Assembly: GCA_900752285.1 (NCBI GenBank)
Contig: CAADUW010000032.1
Span: forward strand, 1 to 9,769
Direction of reading: 5' to 3'
Length of the DNA: 9,769 nucleotides
From: an uncultured Oscillospiraceae bacterium
GTDB taxonomy: Bacteria > Bacillota > Clostridia > Oscillospirales > Oscillospiraceae
In this document: piece by piece, positions 1 to 3,726 of the stretch
Layout: each line of letters opens with the position of its first letter
Position numbering within the stretch: the stretch's first letter is position 1
Position numbers and translations under genes: made by a program
The notes under the pieces: model-generated
Told to the model about the DNA's origin: nothing
The model's input: the letters and a program-made list of their open reading frames with translations, nothing else
Databases searched by the model: none

Positions 1-6
1 ATAGGT

Positions 7-39
7 ATTTTCTGTCAGGTACACGCCCCGACAGAAAAT
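7..39. repeat. Perfect 10-bp inverted repeat at left edge
   Basis: ATTTTCTGTC (7-16) and GACAGAAAAT (30-39) are exact inverted copies separated by 13 nt. Neither strand has a T-tract directly after it, so it is not a standard terminator. It could be an operator or the 3' hairpin of a transcript from outside the window. One plus-strand frame ends with TGA at 39-41 and could be the tail of an upstream gene, but too little of it is visible to say. Confidence 0.5.
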
Positions 40-55
40 GATCAAAATCCCTTTG

Positions 56-89
56 CCGCCTGCGGGCGGCAAACTCTGCGAGGCTTTTT
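56..89 (+). repeat. 34-bp direct repeat, copy A (hairpin plus T-rich tail)
   Basis: The 34 bases here recur exactly at 1201-1234. The copy contains a perfect hairpin (TTTGCCGCC 52-60, loop TGCG, GGCGGCAAA 65-73), then ACTCTGCGAGGC and six T. The T-run lies 11 nt past the stem, so termination by this hairpin alone is doubtful. Exact identity about 1.1 kb apart in intergenic DNA suggests a dispersed repeat family. I do not recognise the family by name. Confidence 0.75.
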
Positions 90-100
90 TGACACGCTGA

Positions 101-130
101 GCGCCCACGCTGTCCGGAGTGGGCGCTTTT
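101..130 (+). terminator. Strong intrinsic terminator (plus strand)
   Basis: GCGCCCAC (101-108) pairs perfectly with GTGGGCGC (119-126) across a 10-nt loop, and TTTT follows at once (127-130). An A100-T127 pair can extend the stem. The opposite strand has no T-tract next to the stem, so it should act on a plus-strand transcript entering from left of the window. It also separates that transcript from the convergent aspartokinase gene. Confidence 0.75.
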
Positions 131-166
131 GCCGTAAGCGGGCAAACAGGAATTTAGTGGCATAAG

Positions 167-201
167 GCACCCCCCGACACGGCGCGAAACAACAATTTAT
201 C
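167..201. repeat. 35-bp diverged repeat, copy A (AACAACAATTTATC type)
   Basis: Aligned by hand with 2213-2247, 28 of 35 positions agree without gaps, including the last 15 bases AAACAACAATTTATC. Both copies lie in non-coding DNA. The element is probably a fragment of a dispersed intergenic repeat; no function is evident. Confidence 0.5.
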
Positions 202-218
202 TTCACAAAGCTTCTTTT

Positions 219-261
219 CATCCCCGGCAGGGCGGAATAATTTTCTGCCCGGCTGGGGATG
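219..261. other. Imperfect hairpin just 3' of the aspartokinase gene
   Basis: CATCCCC (219-225) and GGGGATG (255-261) form the base of a stem that continues inward with two mismatches around an AT-rich loop. It begins 8 nt after the kinase stop codon on the minus strand, where a terminator is expected. No T-tract follows on that strand, so it may stabilise the 3' end or terminate weakly. Confidence 0.4.
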
Positions 262-268
262 CTTGTTG

Positions 269-991
269 TCAGCCGACAATGGTGCCCGGGTCGCCGGTGA
301 AGGCGGAAAGGACCTCCAGACGGATGTTCTTCTCCTTCGCCAGCTCCACACTCCGGTCATGAAGCACCTGTGCGCCGCTGCCGATGAGGGTCAGCATCCG
401 GTCATAGCTGATCCTGCCGAATTTGGCGGCATCCGGAAAAATCCGGGGATCCCGGTCGTAAACCCCGTCTACATCGGTGAAGATCTGGCACCGGTCTGCC
501 CGGAGCCAGGCAGCCAGCGCCACAGCGGTGGTGTCCGAGCCGCCCCGGCCAAGGGTGGTCACGTCCCCCTCCGGGTCCAGTCCCTGAAATCCCGCAACCA
601 CCGGGATCCGCCCCCGGTTCAGCTCCTGTTCCAGCCGCTGGGTATCCACCCGGAGGATCCGGGCGGCCCCGTGTTCCCCATCGGTCCGGATCCCCGCCTG
701 CCAGCCGGTCAGGCTGACGGCTTCCACCCCCAGAGCACCGATGGTCATGGCCATGAGAGAGGCAGAAAGCTGCTCCCCCGCGGCAAGGGCCGCGTCCATT
801 TCCCGGACAGAGCCCCGGGGGTTCACCTGCCGCGCCCGGGCGATCAGCTCATCCGTCAGTTTTCCCTGGGCGGAGACAACCGCCACTACCTGAACCCCCT
901 GCTGATGGAGCCCCGCCAGCCGCCGCGCCGCCAGTCGGAGTTTCCCCACATCCGCAAGGGAGGTTCCTCCATACTTCTGCACAATCCGCAT
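269..991 (-). CDS. Aspartate kinase, catalytic domain only (no ACT domains)
   Basis: Predicted to phosphorylate L-aspartate with ATP, the first step toward lysine, threonine and methionine, in the cytoplasm. The 240-residue product carries the amino-acid kinase signatures in order: KYGGTS (6-11), SAQGKLTD (40-47), RTD (102-104), LGRGGSDTTAVALA (147-160) and FTDVDGVYDRDPR (171-183). It stops at FTGDPGTIVG, where normal aspartokinases (about 400 residues) go on into two ACT domains; a stop codon follows and no ACT sequence is seen downstream. The usual EML-E pattern after SYD reads RMLT here (residues 198-201). The start at 991 is chosen because GGGAGGGG lies just upstream and homology begins there; an upstream ATG at 1060 adds 23 unconserved residues. 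It lies downstream of the PheB-type gene on the same strand. Feedback inhibition through its own ACT domains is not possible; regulation by the separate ACT protein is only an inference. The gene would often be named lysC. Confidence 0.88.
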   Translation of the reverse strand: MRIVQKYGGTSLADVGKLRLAARRLAGLHQQGVQVVAVVSAQGKLTDELIARARQVNPRGSVREMDAALAAGEQLSASLMAMTIGALGVEAVSLTGWQAGIRTDGEHGAARILRVDTQRLEQELNRGRIPVVAGFQGLDPEGDVTTLGRGGSDTTAVALAAWLRADRCQIFTDVDGVYDRDPRIFPDAAKFGRISYDRMLTLIGSGAQVLHDRSVELAKEKNIRLEVLSAFTGDPGTIVG

Positions 992-1020
992 AAATAAGCC
1001 CCTCCCGGCATAAGGTTTCA

Positions 1021-1054
1021 GGGAACGGGAAGTCCCTCCGGTCCTTCCTTTCCC
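1021..1054 (-). other. Leader hairpin upstream of the aspartokinase RBS
   Basis: GGGAA (1021-1025) plus GGAAG (1028-1032) can pair with CTTCC (1044-1048) plus TTCCC (1050-1054), giving a two-part stem with a small internal loop. In the minus-strand transcript it ends about 14 nt before the GGGAGGGG ribosome binding site. It could influence translation, but no known riboswitch class is recognised. Confidence 0.35.
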
Positions 1055-1099
1055 GGTCATTCCGGCTCATGCTATGTTGGGTTCCACCGAAATGTGCCG

Positions 1100-1130
1100 A
1101 AAAAATCCCCCTCCCGGAATCGGGAGGAGG
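1100..1130 (-). terminator. Intrinsic terminator between the PheB-type and aspartokinase genes; palindrome copy 1
   Basis: Read on the minus strand, CCTCCCG-ATTC-CGGGAGG forms a tight stem with a 4-nt loop, continues GGGGA and runs into six T (complement of 1100-1105). This is a good intrinsic terminator for the PheB-type transcript, or an attenuator for the kinase gene that starts 109 nt further on. A second copy of the palindrome at 1250-1273 lacks the T-tract. Confidence 0.65.
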
Positions 1131-1139
1131 GAGGACTCT

Positions 1140-1165
1140 GTTAAAAAGGGCAAAGCCTTTTTTAA
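1140..1165. repeat. A/T-flanked hairpin GTTAAAAAG-GGC-AAA-GCC-TTTTTTAAC
   Basis: GTTAAAAA, G, GGC pair with GCC, T, TTTTTAAC around an AAA loop, giving a 12-bp stem with one G-T wobble. A related sequence, about 16 of 18 bases on opposite strands, occurs at 9380-9397 after the hydrolase gene. The T-run lies inside the stem, so it could be a weak bidirectional terminator or part of a repeated element. Confidence 0.5.
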
Positions 1166-1200
1166 CAAAGGAATTGCAGTCTGACGCGCGCACGTCTTGC

Positions 1201-1234
1201 CCGCCTGCGGGCGGCAAACTCTGCGAGGCTTTTT
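1201..1234 (+). repeat. 34-bp direct repeat, copy B
   Basis: Identical to 56-89. The 5' flank differs by one extra C (TTGCCCGCC instead of TTGCCGCC), so the hairpin here has a single-base bulge. It lies between the two palindrome copies in the gap between the PheB-type and kinase genes. Confidence 0.75.
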
Positions 1235-1249
1235 GCGCATAACACATGT

Positions 1250-1273
1250 CCCCCTCCCGGAATCGGGAGGGGG
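1250..1273. repeat. Perfect 24-bp palindromic hairpin, copy 2
   Basis: CCCCCTCCCG (1250-1259) and CGGGAGGGGG (1264-1273) form a perfect 10-bp stem with a GAAT loop, 14 nt after the PheB-type stop codon on the minus strand. No T-tract follows on either strand. The same palindrome recurs at 1107-1130, with TCCCCCTCCCGGAATCGGGA shared exactly, so the two form a direct duplication 143 bp apart. Confidence 0.7.
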
Positions 1274-1287
1274 AAGGGGCAACGGAT

Positions 1288-1728
1288 TCAGGCGGCCAGA
1301 ATTTCGGCCTTCAGGACGCCGGGGATGGAAGCCAGCTGGTTCAGCAGCTCCTCCAGCGTAATGGTCAGGTCAATGGTCTCTGCCGAAATGGTAGCAACGG
1401 CGGTATCGTTGGTTGGGACAATGGAATTGATGGTTATGATGTTTGCCTTGCAGGCAGCCAGTACATTCAGGATCTCCGACATCAGTCCCGCCTGATCATG
1501 CAGCAGGAACTGAAAGGTAACGATCCGGCCCATGGCCATATCCTGAAAGGGCAGGATGGCATCCCGATACTTGTAAAATGCGCTGCGGCTGATGTTGGTA
1601 ATGCGGGCAGCTTCGTTCACCGTAGCCGCCTCTCCTGTGGAAAGCAGGCGCTTGGTTTCCGCCACCTTCAGAAAAATCTCCGGCAGTGCGGACGCCTCCA
1701 CAATATAGTACTGCGGTTTTGCAGCCAT
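1288..1728 (-). CDS. pheB: PheB-family ACT domain protein with N-terminal HTH
   Basis: A 146-residue protein matching the PheB/UPF0735 family, whose biochemical role is unsettled. Residues 30-57 (TVNEAARITNISRSAFYKYR region) look like a helix-turn-helix. Residues 69-146 form an ACT domain with the family pattern HDQAGLMSEIL (77-87), ANIITINSIVP (95-105), then alternating strands. ACT domains typically bind amino acids, so an amino-acid-responsive regulator is likely, but the ligand cannot be read from the sequence. The start is well fixed by AGGAGG (complement of 1735-1740) 6 nt before the ATG. The next gene on the strand is an aspartokinase lacking its own ACT domains. A candidate promoter lies at 1804-1831 and dyad motifs lie in the leader. 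In Bacillus the family member precedes pheA, whereas relatives in Clostridia often sit beside homoserine dehydrogenase; no such gene is present here. Confidence 0.85.
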   Translation of the reverse strand: MAAKPQYYIVEASALPEIFLKVAETKRLLSTGEAATVNEAARITNISRSAFYKYRDAILPFQDMAMGRIVTFQFLLHDQAGLMSEILNVLAACKANIITINSIVPTNDTAVATISAETIDLTITLEELLNQLASIPGVLKAEILAA

Positions 1729-1743
1729 AAACTTCCTCCTGTT

Positions 1744-1755
1744 GGTAAAATTACC
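1744..1755. promoter_or_regulatory. Dyad GGTAA-AA-TTACC in the pheB leader
   Basis: GGTAA (1744-1748) and TTACC (1751-1755) are inverted copies with a 2-nt spacer, 16 nt upstream of the pheB start codon and just before its RBS on the minus strand. It could be a binding site, or chance in AT-rich leader DNA. Confidence 0.3.
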
Positions 1756-1781
1756 CTCATGTTTTTGTGCGTGACTGACTC

Positions 1782-1791
1782 ACACATGTGT
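1782..1791. promoter_or_regulatory. Candidate operator ACACATGTGT near the pheB transcription start
   Basis: A perfect 10-bp palindrome lies about 12-21 nt downstream of the inferred -10 box (1804-1809), where a repressor would block initiation. An 8-bp part, ACACATGT, recurs at 1242-1249 just after the gene. Because PheB itself carries an HTH, autoregulation is conceivable; this is inference only. Confidence 0.35.
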
Positions 1792-1803
1792 TTCGCCGGA
1801 ATT

Positions 1804-1831
1804 ATTGTACCATAGAATAAAAAAAAAGCAA
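1804..1831 (-). promoter_or_regulatory. Candidate sigma-A promoter for pheB
   Basis: On the minus strand a TACAAT -10 box (complement of 1804-1809) follows TTGCTT (complement of 1826-1831) with a 16-nt spacer that contains most of a nine-T run. The -10 matches the consensus at five of six positions; the -35 is weak. The implied 5' leader is about 70 nt. Confidence 0.55.
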
Positions 1832-1854
1832 CCCGGAAAAGCACATTTTCGGGT
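1819..1854 (-). terminator. Terminator-like hairpin with nine-T tail, overlapping the pheB promoter
   Basis: ACCCG (1831-1835) pairs with CGGGT (1850-1854) and AAAA (1837-1840) with TTTT (1846-1849), with one bulged base and a GCACA loop. On the minus strand the stem is followed by TGC and nine T. It would stop minus-strand transcripts arriving from the right, although no minus-strand gene is visible there. The -35 region of the pheB promoter overlaps the base of the stem. Confidence 0.55.
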
Positions 1855-2134
1855 AGTTTGCCAAAAACATTTTCCGTTTGCCGACAGTACGGGAAATTGG
1901 AATTTACCATATCAGCGCGAAGCGCCCCTGGCTCCCCCTCTGGAGGGAAGCGAAGCGCAGTCGCGGGAGTGAATGACATGATAAGTGGCATGTCAGAGCC
2001 GCGGCCGGGTTGTCCGCAGGCAACCTGTCACGGTGGAAAGCCGTGACTGAGAGGGCCGTCTCGGCTGCGACGGAGAGACTCCCCCTGCCACTGCGTGGCC
2101 CTCCCCCCTCATAAATGCGGGGGGCAAGGCTTAT

Positions 2135-2197
2135 CGTTCCGCTGTACCTTTCATCCGGCGGATTCTCACGCCGGTGACTTCGCTGCCTCGGAATGAC
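2135..2197. repeat. Diverged intergenic repeat, copy A (minus-strand GTCATTCCGAG type)
   Basis: It begins CGTTCCGCTGTACCTTTC, continues CCGG-GATTCT, and ends CTCGGAATGAC, whose complement GTCATTCCGAG is a motif of intergenic repeats found in many bacteria (from memory). The same blocks recur in order at 3487-3571: CGTT, GTACCTTTC, CCGG, GATTCT and CTCGGAACGAC, with a longer middle. Both copies are non-coding. Confidence 0.5.
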
Positions 2198-2212
2198 TGC
2201 GCTGTTCGGAGT

Positions 2213-2247
2213 GCACGCCCCAATGCCCCGCCAAACAACAATTTATC
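2213..2247. repeat. 35-bp diverged repeat, copy B (AACAACAATTTATC type)
   Basis: Partner of 167-201, agreeing at 28 of 35 positions by hand alignment. It ends 10 nt before the left end of the palindromic element, so it may form a composite with it or have been its insertion target. Confidence 0.5.
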
Positions 2248-2257
2248 GCCGGTGGTT

Positions 2258-2381
2258 TTAAGGCAGCACCGCGCGATTCGGCAAGAAGTCTCAGACTGTA
2301 TGTATTTCTCGTTTTTCAAACGGAAGAAGCGGGGCAAAAAGACGGCGGAGACTCGCAGACGCAATTGTGCGGTGTTGCCTT
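2258..2381 (+). mobile_element. MITE-like palindromic element, copy 1 (one arm shortened)
   Basis: It is bounded by inverted termini: AAGGCAGCACCGCGCGATT at the left and, on the complement of the right end, AAGGCAACACCGCACAATT. It aligns to 9432-9598 at 120 of 124 positions once a single 43-bp gap is opened after AGTCTCAGAC. That gap removes the inner part of the left arm, so this copy can form only the outer stem. It encodes no transposase; frames through it shift at the gap, so it is not coding. It ends 33 nt before the ytvI ATG, so any ytvI promoter must lie inside it or further upstream; I see no convincing -35/-10 pair. No clear target-site duplication is visible. Confidence 0.75.
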
Positions 2382-2414
2382 TATCCAAACACTTTGAAGG
2401 GAGGGCGCTTCATC

Positions 2415-3467
2415 ATGTACACAGGGGTTCTGCGGATCCTGCGGGGCGGGGTGCTGGCGGTGGGGACGGTACTGGCCGTCCGGTTTCTGCTGCCGGTAAC
2501 GCTGCCCTTTCTGCTGGGAGCGGGACTGGCGGTGTGGGCGGAGCCGGGGGTGCGGTTTCTGAAAACGAAATGCCGCCTTCCCCGGAGCGTCGGGGCGGTG
2601 GTCTGCGTCACCGGCCTGTTTCTGATGCTTGGGGCCGTTCTGGTTCTGGCGTTCGCCCTGCTGTTCCGAGAGCTGGGACGGCTTTCCGGCATTCTGCCCG
2701 CGGCAGCGGATATGATCCGCAGCGGGCTTGCCGCGCTGGAGGGGCAGCTTTTTCGCTGGGCGGACCGGATGCCGCCGGAGCTGCGTCCGGCGCTGGAGGG
2801 TAGTCTCTCCGCGTTTTTTTCCGGCGGCACCGCTCTGCTGGGGAAAGGGCTGGACGCCCTGCTGGGACTGGCAGGGGACATTCTGCGGCAGGTACCGGAC
2901 AGTGCGCTGGGACTTGGGACCGTGGTGATCTCCGGCTGCATGATCTCCGCCCGGCTGCCGGTACTGAAAGAAAAGTTGGGGAAGCTTCTTTCCCGACAGG
3001 GTCTGCGACGGCTGCGGGAATCCCTGCTGGTCCTGAAATCTGCCGTTTTCGGATGGCTCACGGCCCAGTGTCGTCTGGCGGGCATCACCTTTTGTATTCT
3101 GCTGGCGGGGTTTCTGCTCCTGCGGGTGGATTACGCTCCCCTTTGGGCCTTTGGCGTGGCACTGGTGGACGCCTTTCCGGTGCTGGGGACGGGGACGGTG
3201 CTGGTGCCCTGGGCCGCGGTCTGCTTCATCCAGTCCGACCCGGGGCGGGGCATCGGGCTGCTGGGGCTTTACGCCGTCACCGCCCTGACCCGTTCCGCGT
3301 TGGAGCCGAGGTTTGTGGGGCGGGAGCTGGGACTGGACCCTCTGGCCGCTCTGCTGGCCCTCTACACCGGCTACCGCTTCTTCGGCCTTCCCGGCATGCT
3401 TCTGAGTCCCCTTCTGGTCGTAGCCGTCACCTCCCTGAGCGGAGGCAGGCATGCATCGGGCAGTTGA
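2415..3467 (+). CDS. ytvI: AI-2E family / YtvI-type sporulation integral membrane protein
   Basis: A 350-residue polytopic membrane protein of the AI-2E transporter family. Hydrophobic segments lie near residues 11-41, 57-84, 138-175, 204-236, 242-271, 277-295 and 305-340, leaving a central soluble stretch around 85-137. The YtvI hallmark VDAFPVLGTGTVLVPW spans 251-266, and EPRFVGRELGLDPL (297-310) plus GLPGMLLSPLL (324-334) match the family's C-terminal signature. YtvI proteins are linked with sporulation in Bacillus, but the transported substrate is unknown. The ATG at 2415 is preferred because AAGGGAGGG lies 9 nt before it; a frame opening at 2367 would begin inside the repeat element. The gene stands alone between repeat-bearing gaps, 259 nt before recJ, with a possible terminator at 3613-3645. 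Family assignment is confident; a sporulation role is inferred. Confidence 0.85.
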   Translation: MYTGVLRILRGGVLAVGTVLAVRFLLPVTLPFLLGAGLAVWAEPGVRFLKTKCRLPRSVGAVVCVTGLFLMLGAVLVLAFALLFRELGRLSGILPAAADMIRSGLAALEGQLFRWADRMPPELRPALEGSLSAFFSGGTALLGKGLDALLGLAGDILRQVPDSALGLGTVVISGCMISARLPVLKEKLGKLLSRQGLRRLRESLLVLKSAVFGWLTAQCRLAGITFCILLAGFLLLRVDYAPLWAFGVALVDAFPVLGTGTVLVPWAAVCFIQSDPGRGIGLLGLYAVTALTRSALEPRFVGRELGLDPLAALLALYTGYRFFGLPGMLLSPLLVVAVTSLSGGRHASGS

Positions 3468-3486
3468 CAGCCGTCCCTCGTGCCTT

Positions 3487-3571
3487 CGTTTTGCCGTACC
3501 TTTCTCCGGGAGATTCTACCGGAGGCATTCCCTTCGGTCTCACGCCGGCGTGCGCGCCGGCTCGGAACGAC
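3487..3571. repeat. Diverged intergenic repeat, copy B, with GC-rich hairpin
   Basis: Partner of 2135-2197, sharing CGTT, GTACCTTTC, CCGG, GATTCT and CTCGGAACGAC in the same order. Its extra middle part includes a perfect hairpin, GCCGGCG (3544-3550), loop TGCG, CGCCGGC (3555-3561). It lies in the ytvI-recJ gap. Overall identity is low, so common origin is probable rather than proven. Confidence 0.45.
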
Positions 3572-3612
3572 CGGTAACCGGGGGCACTTCCGTGCCGTCC
3601 ATGCGGACCGGG

Positions 3613-3645
3613 CCGGGAGGGTATGGAAGCGCTTCTCCGGTTTTT
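3613..3645 (+). terminator. Possible intrinsic terminator after ytvI
   Basis: CCGGGAG (3613-3619) can pair with CTCCGG (3635-3640) with one bulge, and TTTTT follows at 3641-3645. The loop is 15 nt and contains the self-complementary GAAGCGCTTC. Its position just ahead of the recJ promoter is right for closing ytvI transcription, but the stem is short. Confidence 0.4.
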
Positions 3646-3662
3646 CGCGGCGAAATTCGGTA

Positions 3663-3691
3663 TTGTGCATCCGTCTGTTTTTTGATATAAT
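3663..3691 (+). promoter_or_regulatory. Sigma-A promoter for the recJ-rel operon
   Basis: A perfect TATAAT -10 box (3686-3691) lies 17 nt after TTGTGC (3663-3668). The -35 keeps only the TTG core. The expected start near 3698 leaves a leader of about 28 nt before the recJ TTG codon. It is the clearest plus-strand promoter in the window, and genes downstream to 9371 have gaps of at most 64 nt, so it may drive the whole set. Confidence 0.65.
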
Positions 3692-3726
3692 AAGATGAAA
3701 AGTTTTATGATGGATGTGGATCGGTC

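Larger units (their letters stand above)
1860..2257. other. Gene-free, hairpin-rich intergenic DNA made of diverged repeats
   Basis: No reading frame here resembles a protein. Visible hairpins are TGACATG/CATGTCA (1974-1995), GTCACGG/CCGTGAC (2027-2047), GCCAC/GTGGC (2087-2099) and CCCCCC/GGGGGG (2103-2124). The GTCACGG hairpin followed by TGAGAG resembles a type of intergenic repeat I associate with gut Clostridia, but that link is from memory. Two diverged repeats (2135-2197 and 2213-2247) have partners elsewhere in the window. The stretch looks like accumulated repeat debris. Confidence 0.6.

Noticed and set aside
263..997. A 244-codon plus-strand frame over the aspartokinase gene
   Set aside because: The minus strand encodes the full set of amino-acid kinase motifs; the plus-strand product is Pro/Arg/Gly-rich with no recognisable domain and no RBS.
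1066..1090. GGTGGAACC on the minus strand upstream of the kinase, resembling a T-box core
   Set aside because: A T-box needs a specifier loop upstream and a competing terminator after the motif; here the terminator precedes it and no specifier structure is seen.
56..1280. CRISPR-like array from repeated palindromes
   Set aside because: Only two copies of each repeat exist, spacing is irregular and no cas gene is present.
992..1287. Lysine riboswitch ahead of the aspartokinase gene
   Set aside because: The gap is mostly repeats and palindromes, and the conserved lysine-riboswitch core is not visible.
2174..2803. Plus-strand frame running through the palindromic element into ytvI
   Set aside because: The reading frame differs between the two element copies because of the 43-bp indel, so the peptide is not conserved; it continues out of frame with ytvI.
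2316..3452. A 378-codon minus-strand frame over ytvI
   Set aside because: Its product is a low-complexity Gln/Pro/Arg-rich chain, whereas the plus strand encodes clear YtvI signatures with a good RBS.
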